DNA from: Spirochaetia bacterium
GTDB taxonomy: Bacteria; Spirochaetota; Spirochaetia; DAHUYW01
Assembly (NCBI GenBank): GCA_030041455.1
Contig: JASHNV010000029.1
Location: 1-37,882 of the forward strand
Direction: 5' to 3'
Length of the DNA stretch: 37,882 nucleotides
Made by a program: the position numbers and the translations under genes. This document shows, one piece after another, positions 15,070 through 23,182 of this stretch. The notes beneath the pieces were generated by a model. It worked only from the letters and a program-made list of their open reading frames with translations, ran no database searches and had not been told where the DNA came from. Within the stretch, counting starts at the first letter, position 1; each line of letters begins with the position of its first letter.

Positions 15070-18000
15070 ATGAGCCATTTCGGGAGCTTCTTGCAGTTCT
15101 TCAGGAAGAATTTGGAGACCTTCTCCGACGGCCACGGCGTGGTCACCGGCGAGTCGCGCGCGTGGGAGGAGGGCTACCGGACGCGGTGGCAGCACGACAA
15201 GATCGTGCGCTCCACGCACGGCGTCAACTGCACGGGTTCCTGCAGCTGGAAGATCTACGTGAAGGGCGGAATCGTCACGTGGGAAACCCAGCAGACCGAC
15301 TATCCGCGCACGCGGCCGGACATGCCGAACCACGAGCCGAGGGGGTGTCCGCGCGGGGCGAGCTATTCGTGGTACCTGTACAGCGGCAACCGCCTCAAGT
15401 ATCCCATGGTCCGCGGGCGCCTGCTCAGGCTGTGGCGCGACGCCCGCGCGCGGCTCGCTCCGGTGGAGGCATGGCGATCGATCGTCGAGGATCCCGAGCG
15501 GCGGAAGTCCTACCTTTCGGCGCGCGGCCTCGGCGGCTTCGTGCGCTCGTCCTGGGACGAGGTGAACGAGATCATCGCGAGCGCGAACGTCTACACGATC
15601 CGCCGCTACGGCCCCGACCGCGTGTGCGGCTTCTCGCCGATTCCCGCGATGTCCATGGTCTCCTACGCCTCAGGCTCCCGCTACCTTTCCCTCATCGGCG
15701 CCACTTGCTTGAGCTTCTACGATTGGTACTGCGATCTGCCGCCGAGCTCTCCCCAGACCTGGGGCGAGCAGACCGACGTGCCTGAGAGCGCCGACTGGTA
15801 CAACGCGATGTTCCTCATCCTCTGGGGCTCGAACGTGCCGCAGACCCGTACCCCCGACGCCCACTTCTACTCCGAGTCGCGCTACAAGGGCACCCAGAGC
15901 GTGGTCATCTCCCCGGACTACAGCGAGGCGACGAAGTTCGCCGATCTCTGGATTCACCCGAAGGCCGGCACCGATTCCGCGCTCGCGATGGCGATGGGGC
16001 ACGTCATCCTCAAGGAGTTCCACGTCGAGCGGAGGAGCGAGTACTTTTCCGACTACTGCAGGCGATTCTCGGACTTTCCCTTCCTCGTCCGCCTCGTGAA
16101 GCGCGGCGAGTCCTACGTTCCGGAGCGTCTCCTGCGGGCGAGCGATTTTCCCGACGGCCTCGGAGAGACGAACAACCCCGAATGGAAGACGTGCGCGTTC
16201 GACGAGCTCTCGGGCCGGCTCGTCGCGCCCCGCGGCTCGATCGGCTACCGATGGGGCGAGGAGGGCGCGTGGAACCTCGAGGAGCGCGCGGGGACGGACG
16301 GAGCCGCTGTGCGGCTCAGACTTTCGGCGGCGGACGCCCCCGAGGGGCCGGCCGACTGCCTGCCGGTCGCCTTCCCCTACTTCGGCACCTACAAGCACGA
16401 CCACTACAGCGGCACCCAACATCCCGACGTTCTCGTCCGGCGCGTGCCGGTCATGCGGGTGGAGACCCGCGAGGGGATCGTGCCCGCGGCCACGGTCTTC
16501 GACCTCATCGTCGCGAACTACGGCGTCGACCGCGGTCTCGGCGGCGGCAACGTCGCCTCCTCCTACGACGAGGACCTGCCCTACACTCCGGCGTGGCAGG
16601 AGCGCGTGACCGGCGTCAGCCGGAACCTCGTCATAACGACCGCGCGCCAGTTCGCAGACACCGCCGAGAAGACGCGCGGCAAGTCGATGGTAATCCTCGG
16701 CGCGGGGGTTAATCACTGGTACAACATGGATCTCACCTACCGCGGGATCATCAACATGCTCGTGTTCTGCGGCTGCGTCGGACAGTCAGGCGGCGGCTGG
16801 GCGCACTACGTGGGCCAGGAGAAGGTAAGGCCCCAGGTCGGCTGGGCGACGCTCGCCTTCGCGACCGACTGGTACCGGCCGCCGCGCCAGATGAACGGGA
16901 CCTCCTTCTTCTACGCCCACACCGACCAGTGGCGCTACGAGAAGGTCTCCGCGAAGGAGCTCCTGTCGCCCACGGCGCCCGAGGGCGATTGGGACGTGAG
17001 CCTCATCGACTACAACGTCCGCGCGGAGCGGATGGGCTGGCTCCCCTCGGCGCCCCAGCTCGAGGGGAATCCGCTCGACGTCGCGCGGGCGGCCGAGGCC
17101 GCAGGCGAGCGGGTGTCGGACTACGTGACGAAACGGCTGAAGAGCGGCGAGATCCGCCTCGCGACCGAGGACCCCGACAACCCCGAGAACTTCCCGCGCA
17201 ACCTCTTCGTGTGGCGCTCCAACCTCCTCGGATCGAGCGGAAAGGGGCACGAGTACTTCCTGCGCCACCTCCTCGGAGCGCAGAACAGCGTCCTCGGCAA
17301 GGACCTCGGCGAGCTCGGCGAGCGAAAGCCGACCGAGGTGGTCTGGCGCGACGCGCCGATCGGCAAGCTCGATCTCCTCGTCACCCTGGACTTCCGCATG
17401 TCGACCACCTGCCTGTACTCCGACATCGTGCTGCCGACCGCGACCTGGTACGAGAAGAACGATCTCAACACCTCCGACATGCACACCTTCATTCACCCCC
17501 TCTCAAGCGCGGTCGATCCGATCTGGCAGGCGCGCTCCGACTGGGACATCTACCGCGGGATCGCCTACAAGTTCTCGGAGGTCGCCCGGGGAGTCCTCGG
17601 CGTCGAGAAGGACCTCGTGCTCACCCCCCTCATGCACGACAGCCCCTCGGAGCTCGGTCAGGCGCTCGACGTGAAGGACTGGAAGCGCGGCGAGTGCGAG
17701 CCGATCCCGGGCAAGACCGCGCAGGCCATGACGGTGGTCGAGCGCGACTATACGAGCGTGGGCGCGATGTACACGTCGCTCGGTCCGCTCCTCTCCTCCC
17801 TCGGAAACGGCGGCAAGGGGATGTCCTGGAAGACGGAGACCGAGGTCGAGTACCTCCGCCGGCTGAACGGCGAGGTGAGCGAGGCCGGGCCCGCTCTCGG
17901 CCGGCCTCGGATCTGGACCGACATCGAGGCGGCGGAGGCGGTCATGACCCTCGCGCCGGAGACGAACGGCTCCGTGGCGGTCAAGGCGTGGGAGGCGCTC

Positions 18001-18840
18001 GGCAAGCGCACCGGCAGGGATCACCGCCATCTCGCGCTTCCGCGCGAGGAGGAAAAGATCCGCTTCCGCGACATCGTCGCCCAGCCGCGGCGCACCATCA
18101 CGTCGCCGATCTGGAGCGGGCTCGACGACGAGGAGATCACCTACAACGCGGGCTACACGAACGTTCACGAGCTCATCCCCTGGCGCACGCTCTCCGGGCG
18201 CCAGGAGCTCTACCTCGACCACCTCTGGATGCGCGCCTTCGGCGAGGCGCTCTGCGTGTACAAGCCTCCGGTGGACACGAGGTCGGTCCCGCCCGCGGAG
18301 GCCCGTTTCGCCGACGGCGGCCCCTACGTCGTGGTGAACTTCCTCACGCCGCACCAAAAGTGGGGCATCCACTCGACGTACTCGGACACGCTCATCATGC
18401 TCACCCTTTCGCGCGGCGGACCGATCGTCTGGATAAGCGAGACCGACGCGAGAAAGGCGGATCTCGTGGACAACGACTGGATCGAGCTCTTCAACGTGAA
18501 CGGGTCCCTCGTCGCGAGGGCGGTCGTGAGCCAGCGAATCCAGCCGGGCACGGTCATGATGTACCACGCCCAGGAGAAGATCGTGAACATCCCGGGAAGC
18601 GTGGCGACCGGCAACCGCGGCGGAATCCACAACTCGGTCACTCGGACGACCGTCAAGCCGACCCACATGATCGGCGGCTACGCGCAGCTGAGCTACGGCA
18701 TGAACTACTACGGAACCGTCGGCTCCAACCGCGACGAGTTCGTCGTCCTTCGCAAGCTCAAGCGGGTCGACTGGCTCGAGGGGCCGCTCGATCCGGCGAG
18801 GCCGCTCGACAGCGCGGCGCGGACGGGGACCCCGACGTGA
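15070..18840 (+). CDS. narG: Respiratory nitrate reductase, alpha subunit
   Basis: 1256 residues, normal for NarG. Catalytic subunit reducing nitrate to nitrite with bis-MGD molybdenum. The FS0 [4Fe-4S] ligands are His50, Cys54, Cys58 and Cys93 (STHGVNCTGSC ... EPRGCPRGAS), the His ligand being diagnostic of NarG over NapA. The Mo-ligating Asp lies in VVISPDYSEATKFADLW. RVCGFSPIPAMSMVSYASG, CGCVGQSGGGWAHYVGQEK and RNLFVWRSNLLGSSGKGHEY are conserved. C-terminal MGD-binding motifs such as NRGGIHNSVTRTTVKPTHMI are intact. It starts immediately after the Rrf2 stop and its TGA overlaps the GTG of narH, so translation is coupled throughout. The N-terminal MSHFGSFLQFFRKN is the vestigial leader usual in NarG; the enzyme faces the cytoplasm. 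Confidence 0.98.
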   Translation: MSHFGSFLQFFRKNLETFSDGHGVVTGESRAWEEGYRTRWQHDKIVRSTHGVNCTGSCSWKIYVKGGIVTWETQQTDYPRTRPDMPNHEPRGCPRGASYSWYLYSGNRLKYPMVRGRLLRLWRDARARLAPVEAWRSIVEDPERRKSYLSARGLGGFVRSSWDEVNEIIASANVYTIRRYGPDRVCGFSPIPAMSMVSYASGSRYLSLIGATCLSFYDWYCDLPPSSPQTWGEQTDVPESADWYNAMFLILWGSNVPQTRTPDAHFYSESRYKGTQSVVISPDYSEATKFADLWIHPKAGTDSALAMAMGHVILKEFHVERRSEYFSDYCRRFSDFPFLVRLVKRGESYVPERLLRASDFPDGLGETNNPEWKTCAFDELSGRLVAPRGSIGYRWGEEGAWNLEERAGTDGAAVRLRLSAADAPEGPADCLPVAFPYFGTYKHDHYSGTQHPDVLVRRVPVMRVETREGIVPAATVFDLIVANYGVDRGLGGGNVASSYDEDLPYTPAWQERVTGVSRNLVITTARQFADTAEKTRGKSMVILGAGVNHWYNMDLTYRGIINMLVFCGCVGQSGGGWAHYVGQEKVRPQVGWATLAFATDWYRPPRQMNGTSFFYAHTDQWRYEKVSAKELLSPTAPEGDWDVSLIDYNVRAERMGWLPSAPQLEGNPLDVARAAEAAGERVSDYVTKRLKSGEIRLATEDPDNPENFPRNLFVWRSNLLGSSGKGHEYFLRHLLGAQNSVLGKDLGELGERKPTEVVWRDAPIGKLDLLVTLDFRMSTTCLYSDIVLPTATWYEKNDLNTSDMHTFIHPLSSAVDPIWQARSDWDIYRGIAYKFSEVARGVLGVEKDLVLTPLMHDSPSELGQALDVKDWKRGECEPIPGKTAQAMTVVERDYTSVGAMYTSLGPLLSSLGNGGKGMSWKTETEVEYLRRLNGEVSEAGPALGRPRIWTDIEAAEAVMTLAPETNGSVAVKAWEALGKRTGRDHRHLALPREEEKIRFRDIVAQPRRTITSPIWSGLDDEEITYNAGYTNVHELIPWRTLSGRQELYLDHLWMRAFGEALCVYKPPVDTRSVPPAEARFADGGPYVVVNFLTPHQKWGIHSTYSDTLIMLTLSRGGPIVWISETDARKADLVDNDWIELFNVNGSLVARAVVSQRIQPGTVMMYHAQEKIVNIPGSVATGNRGGIHNSVTRTTVKPTHMIGGYAQLSYGMNYYGTVGSNRDEFVVLRKLKRVDWLEGPLDPARPLDSAARTGTPT

Positions 18841-20549
18841 AGATCCGCGCGCAAATCGGCATGGTCCTCAATCTCGACAAGTGCATCGGCTGCCACACCT
18901 GCTCGGTCACCTGCAAGAACGTGTGGACCTCCCGCGAGGGCATGGAATACGCGTGGTTCAACAACGTCGAGACCAAGCCGGGCATCGGCTACCCGAAGGA
19001 GTGGGAGGACCAGAAGCGCTGGTTCGGAGGCTGGCAGCGCCTGCCGAACGGCGAGATCAGGCCGAGGCAGGGAGGGAAGTGGCGCATCCTCGCGAAGATC
19101 TTCGGCAATCCCCACCTCCCGGAGATCGACGACTACTACGAGCCGTGGACCTACGACTACGAGCACCTCCACACCGCCGGAGAGTCGCGGACCTCGCCCG
19201 TCGCCCGGCCGGTGAGCGCGATCACCGGCGAGCGGATGGAGAAGATCGTCTGGGGGCCGAACTGGGAAGAGATCCTCGGCGGCGAGTTCGAGAAGCGGAG
19301 CAAGGACTACAACTTCGAGGACGTGCAGAAGGAGATCTACGGAGAGTTCGAGAACACCTTCATGATGTACCTGCCGCGGCTGTGCGAGCACTGTCTCAAT
19401 CCGGCCTGCGTCGCCTCCTGCCCGACCGGCGCGATCTACAAGCGCGAGGAGGACGGGATCGTCCTGATCGACCAGGAGAAGTGCCGGGGGTGGCGCATGT
19501 GCGTGAGCGGCTGTCCCTACAAGAAGATCTACTACAACTGGAAGACGGGAAAATCGGAGAAGTGTATCTTCTGCTATCCGCGCATCGAGTCCGGGCTTCC
19601 GACCGTGTGCTCGGAGACCTGCGTCGGACGGATCCGCTACCTCGGCGTGCTCCTGTACGACGCGGACCGCATCAAGGAGGCGGCGAGCACGGAGGCGGTC
19701 GGTGACCTCTACGAGGCGCAGCTCGGCGTCTTCCTCGATCCGAGCGACCCCGAGGTCGAGCGCCAGGCGCTCGAGGACGGCATTCCGCAGGCGTGGATCG
19801 ACGCCGCGCGGCGGTCGCCGGTCTATAAGATGGCCGTGCAGTGGAAGATCGCGTTTCCCCTCCACCCGGAGTACCGCACGCTTCCGATGGTCTGGTACGT
19901 TCCGCCGCTCTCTCCGGTCCAGGCGGCGCTCGAGAACGGCTACATCGAGCGCAAGGAGATCATACCGGACGTCGAGTCGCTCCGCATCCCGATGCGCTAC
20001 CTCGCGAATCTTCTCACCGGCGGAAGGATCGAGCCGGTCGCCCTCGCGCTGAAGCGCATGCTCGCGATGCGAAGCTTCATGAGGAAAAAGAACATCGAGG
20101 GGGTCCCGGACGAGCGAATCGTCGAGGCGGTCGGCATGACGCGAACCGAGGTCGAGGAGATGTACCGCCTCATGGCCATCGCCAACTACGAGGACCGCTA
20201 CGTGATCCCGACGACCCACCGCGAAGAGGTGGAGGACGCCTACGAGCTTCGGGGCGGCTGCGGCTTCACCTTCGGGGACGGCTGCGCCTCGGGCGGACTC
20301 ACCGGCGGAGCGCCGGCGCAGGAGAGCTCTCGGTCGCGCCCTTTGGCTTTCGACCCGGCGCAGACTCTCGGAATGCCTTCGACCGGGACGTTCGTCAATC
20401 GCGGCTCGCTCTTCAGCAAGCCCGAGCTCCGCGAGCGGATCCGCGCCGCCGTCGAGCGGCGAAAGGCCCTCGGGCTCGCGCCGAGGGTCCTGGCCGACGG
20501 CACGGTTCAGCCGCCCGGCGGCGCGCCTCCCGCGCCGAGCCCGGCGTAG
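18837..20549 (+). CDS. narH: Respiratory nitrate reductase, beta subunit
   Basis: 570 residues from GTG 18837, whose last bases overlap the narG TGA (GTGA). Carries electrons from NarI to NarG. Cluster ligands begin at Cys16, 19, 22, 26 (KCIGCHTCSVTCKNVWTSRE). RLCEHCLNPACVASCPTGAI and KCRGWRMCVSGCPYKK follow; the Trp in CRGW replaces a Cys and makes the [3Fe-4S] centre, as in E. coli. SEKCIFCYPRIESGLPTVC completes the set. The first 515 residues align with E. coli NarH nearly throughout. About 60 extra residues follow GDGCASGG, containing MPSTGTFVNRGSLFSKPELR and ending Pro/Ala-rich; I know no function for this tail. The frame is also open far upstream within narG, but that is a shadow. Confidence 0.98.
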   Translation: MKIRAQIGMVLNLDKCIGCHTCSVTCKNVWTSREGMEYAWFNNVETKPGIGYPKEWEDQKRWFGGWQRLPNGEIRPRQGGKWRILAKIFGNPHLPEIDDYYEPWTYDYEHLHTAGESRTSPVARPVSAITGERMEKIVWGPNWEEILGGEFEKRSKDYNFEDVQKEIYGEFENTFMMYLPRLCEHCLNPACVASCPTGAIYKREEDGIVLIDQEKCRGWRMCVSGCPYKKIYYNWKTGKSEKCIFCYPRIESGLPTVCSETCVGRIRYLGVLLYDADRIKEAASTEAVGDLYEAQLGVFLDPSDPEVERQALEDGIPQAWIDAARRSPVYKMAVQWKIAFPLHPEYRTLPMVWYVPPLSPVQAALENGYIERKEIIPDVESLRIPMRYLANLLTGGRIEPVALALKRMLAMRSFMRKKNIEGVPDERIVEAVGMTRTEVEEMYRLMAIANYEDRYVIPTTHREEVEDAYELRGGCGFTFGDGCASGGLTGGAPAQESSRSRPLAFDPAQTLGMPSTGTFVNRGSLFSKPELRERIRAAVERRKALGLAPRVLADGTVQPPGGAPPAPSPA

Positions 20550-20553
20550 CGCC

Positions 20554-21237
20554 GTGGTCACCTTTCAGGTTCTAGCCGGGCTTCTCGACTATCCGAGCGA
20601 GCGGCTTGCGGGAGAGCTCCGGGAGATGCGCGAGATCCTCGAGCGCGAGGCCCTCGTCGGCGCCGAGGAGCTCTCCGCGCTCGACCCCCTGTTCCGCGAG
20701 CTTGCCGAGCGCGACCTTTACGAGCTGCAGGAGCGCTACGTCGAGCTCTTCGACCAATCGCGATCGCTGTCGCTCTACCTCTTCGAGCACGTCTACGGCG
20801 AGTCGCGCGACCGCGGGCAGTCCATGGTCGACCTCCTCGCGCGCTACGCCGCGATCGGGCTCGAGCTCGACGCGCGGGAGCTGCCCGACTTCCTTCCGGC
20901 CTTTCTGGAGTACCTCTCGCAGCTTCCGCTCGATCGGGCGCGCCGGGAGCTCGGCGAAGCGGTGGCGGTCCTGAGGGTCCTCGCCGACCGCCTCGCCCGG
21001 CGGGCGAGCCCGTACGCCGAGGTCATCCGAGCGATCGAGCACATCGCGGAGGCGGAGCCGACTCCCGCGGATCTCGAGGAGCTCGCGCTCGAGGAGCTTC
21101 CCGGGGGCGGGGCTTCCGGGTCGGCCGACGACGAGTGGGAGGAGGCCCCCGTGGACTTCAGCCGGGACGAGGCCGCCTTCGCGGGACGCCAGCGCGCCCG
21201 GTCGCTCGGCGCCGCGCGCCGAAAGAAGGAGACATGA
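20554..21237 (+). CDS. narJ: Nitrate reductase assembly chaperone
   Basis: 227 residues from GTG 20554, four bases after narH. NarJ binds apo-NarG, guiding Fe-S and Mo-cofactor insertion and membrane attachment; it is not part of the final enzyme. The all-helical sequence shows FQVLAGLLDYPSERL, LYELQERYVELFDQSRSLSL and YLFEHVYGESRDRGQSMVDL, the core NarJ/TorD-family motif, then ELPDFLPAFLEYLSQLP. The C-terminal 50 residues are acidic then basic (DEWEEAPVDFSRDEAAFAGR). Its TGA overlaps the narI ATG (ATGA). Confidence 0.95.
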   Translation: MVTFQVLAGLLDYPSERLAGELREMREILEREALVGAEELSALDPLFRELAERDLYELQERYVELFDQSRSLSLYLFEHVYGESRDRGQSMVDLLARYAAIGLELDARELPDFLPAFLEYLSQLPLDRARRELGEAVAVLRVLADRLARRASPYAEVIRAIEHIAEAEPTPADLEELALEELPGGGASGSADDEWEEAPVDFSRDEAAFAGRQRARSLGAARRKKET

Positions 21238-21947
21238 TTGCCTTTGCCAACACGCTGATCTTCGGGTACTACCCCTACGTCGCGCTGAGCGTTTTCCTCA
21301 CGGGGAGCGTCGTCCGCTACAACCGCACCCAATACCTCTGGAGGAGCGGGTCGAGCGAGCTCCTGCGCAAGCGCGAGCTCGTGATCGGGAGCACGCTCTT
21401 TCACTACGGAGTGCTCGTCGTCCTCGGCGGCCACCTCGTCGGCTTCGTCACGCCGGACGCCGTCCTCGATTTTCTCGGCGTGTCGCTCCGAGCCCACCAG
21501 CTCCTCGCGGTCGTCGCCGGCGGAATCTCCGGGACGGCGGCGTGGGTCGGCCTCACCCTCCTCGTGCACCGCAGGCTCTTCGATCCGCGGATCCGCAAGA
21601 CCTCAAGCGCGATGGGCATTTTCGTTTTGCTCCTCGTCTGGGTGCAGCTCACGTTCGGCCTCGCCACGGTTCCGCTCACGCTCCACCACCTCGACGGCCG
21701 AATGTTCCAGGTCCTCGTCCACTACGTGCAGTCGATTCTCTACTTCCAGCCCGGCGGCGCCGCGACGCTCCTCCCGGTGAGCTGGGTCTACAAGGTCCAC
21801 ATTTTCCTCGGCTTCACCTTCTTCCTCGTCTGGCCCTTCAGCCGGCTCGCGCACATTTGGAGCGCGCCGGTCTGGTACCTCCTCCGCCTCTACCAGGTGG
21901 TGAGGCGGAGGAAGGCGCCGGCTCGGAGGAGGGGGATGCCGTCGTGA
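21234..21947 (+). CDS. narI: Respiratory nitrate reductase, gamma subunit (cytochrome b)
   Basis: 237 residues, five hydrophobic spans. Oxidises quinol at the outer face of the inner membrane and passes electrons to NarH. The haem-ligand histidines are at 57 and 67 (LFHYGVLVVLGGHLVGF) and at 189 and 207 (VHIFLGFTFFLVWPFSRLAH), the same spacing as the four ligands of E. coli NarI. FANTLIFGYYPYVAL and VVRYNRTQYLWRSGSSELL begin the protein as usual. It overlaps narJ by ATGA and ends inside the GTG start of ppiC. Confidence 0.97.
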   Translation: MIAFANTLIFGYYPYVALSVFLTGSVVRYNRTQYLWRSGSSELLRKRELVIGSTLFHYGVLVVLGGHLVGFVTPDAVLDFLGVSLRAHQLLAVVAGGISGTAAWVGLTLLVHRRLFDPRIRKTSSAMGIFVLLLVWVQLTFGLATVPLTLHHLDGRMFQVLVHYVQSILYFQPGGAATLLPVSWVYKVHIFLGFTFFLVWPFSRLAHIWSAPVWYLLRLYQVVRRRKAPARRRGMPS

Positions 21948-22768
21948 TCACGGTGAACGGAAAGACGATCGACGACGACGCGATCGCGCGCGAGGCGCAG
22001 TATCACCCGGCCGGAAGCCTCGAGGAGGCGCTGCGGGAGGCGTCGGTGGCGCTCGTCGTACGCGAGCTTCTGCTCTCCGAGGCGGCCGCTCTCGGCGTCG
22101 CGGGCGATTTCGCGGGCGAACGCGCCGAGGACACCGACGAGCGCGTCATCGAGGCGCTGCTCGATCGCGAGATCCGCTCGCCCGTCGCGAGCGAGGAAGC
22201 GTGCCGGAGCTATTTCGAGAGCCATCGCGACCAGTTTCGCTCCCCCGATCTCTTCGAAGCATCGCACATCCTCTTTGCGGCGAGGCCCGAGGACCCCGAC
22301 GCACGCCGCGACGCGCTCGCGGCGGCGACAAGCACCGTCGAGGAGCTCGTCCGAAACCCCGAGGCCTTCGAGCGTCTCGCCGGGGAGCGCTCGGCCGACG
22401 GCTCCTCGGCGAAGCAGGGCGGGCACATCGGCCAGATCGTGCCGGGCCAGACCGCGCCCGAGTTCGAGGCCTGCCTTCGATCGCTCGAGCCGGGCGAGCT
22501 TTGCCGCGAGGCCGTCGCGACCCGCTACGGCTACCACGTTGTCCGCCTCGACCGCTTCAGCCCTGGGCGCGAGATGCCCTACGCCATGGCGCGAGAGCGG
22601 GTGGCGGACCGTCTCGGCGCGATCGCGTGGACCGACTCGGTCCGCCGCTACCTCCGGGAGCTCGGCGAACGGGCGAGCATCGAGGGCATCGAGTGGCCGG
22701 TCTCCGACTCCGCGGGGAGTCTCCTCAGGCGGGAGGAGTCCGTTCGCTCCGACGCCCTTCACGGCTGA
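21944..22768 (+). CDS. Parvulin-type peptidyl-prolyl isomerase of the nar operon
   Basis: 274 residues from GTG 21944, overlapping the narI TGA (GTGA). Residues 1-95 form a SurA/NifM-like helical region. Residues 103-205 are a parvulin domain: FEASHILFAA, SAKQGGHIGQIVPGQTAPEF and ATRYGYHVVRLDRF. No signal peptide, so it acts in the cytosol, unlike SurA or PrsA. PpiC-like genes directly after narI are known in several denitrifiers, where they are presumed to help fold NarGHI; NifM does the comparable job for nitrogenase. Last gene of the Rrf2-narGHJI-ppiC transcription unit. Confidence 0.88.
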   Translation: MITVNGKTIDDDAIAREAQYHPAGSLEEALREASVALVVRELLLSEAAALGVAGDFAGERAEDTDERVIEALLDREIRSPVASEEACRSYFESHRDQFRSPDLFEASHILFAARPEDPDARRDALAAATSTVEELVRNPEAFERLAGERSADGSSAKQGGHIGQIVPGQTAPEFEACLRSLEPGELCREAVATRYGYHVVRLDRFSPGREMPYAMARERVADRLGAIAWTDSVRRYLRELGERASIEGIEWPVSDSAGSLLRREESVRSDALHG

Positions 22769-23182
22769 GCCCGCGCGGATCTTTGCCCGGAGAACCGCTA
22801 ACGGCTCTCGACCGACGCGCGGAAGGCGTTGCGCCGGTTCCGCAGGAGAAGACCCACGCTCGTGCAGGCATTCCGGAAGCAGGCGGAACTTCCTGAACGT
22901 CAGCATAGTACATGGACCTCAAGGGAACGTAGGCCCCGGCCGGGACGACGGCACTGAGCGTTGGCGGAGACAGTCCGGACGGAAGCTCTACTCTCCCCTT
23001 GGCGAGCTGCGCCGCGGAGCCCAACGATTTCGAATCAGGCGGGAAGCGCTCCGGCCGGACGAAACCGTCAAAGTGGTTGCGTCCCTGACCGGAGCGTAAT
23101 CGGCGCCAAGGTCGTCGGAAGGCGACCGTAGGCCGCGCAGAAAGCTGATCAGCTCCGACCTCGGTGAGCTTCCCGGAATGGC
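22769..23182. other. Intergenic region after the nar operon
   Basis: Convergent gap between ppiC and the coiled-coil gene. An imperfect hairpin lies at 22790-22809 (GAGA.CCG-CTAA-CGG.TCTC, one internal mismatch), 22 bases after the ppiC stop, without a T tract; it might aid termination. A minus-strand frame around 22890-23025 (PTLSAVVPAGAYVPLRSMYY in its middle) looks faintly protein-like but has no start signal and no family I recognise. Confidence 0.3.

Noticed and set aside
16929-18836. Open frame running through the second half of narG into narH, suggesting a much longer NarH
   Set aside because: The upstream part is Arg/His/Pro-rich out-of-frame reading of narG; NarH homology begins exactly at GTG 18837 with the conserved MKIR start.
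18708-20561. 617-codon open frame antisense to narH
   Set aside because: Shadow of GC-rich coding sequence: composition rich in Arg, Asp, Leu, Val repeats, no ribosome site, and the other strand encodes an unmistakable NarH.
22725-23024. Minus-strand frame after ppiC containing AGAYVPLRSMYYADVQEV
   Set aside because: No start signal, no known family, overlaps the end of ppiC; could be a decayed fragment but cannot be supported.
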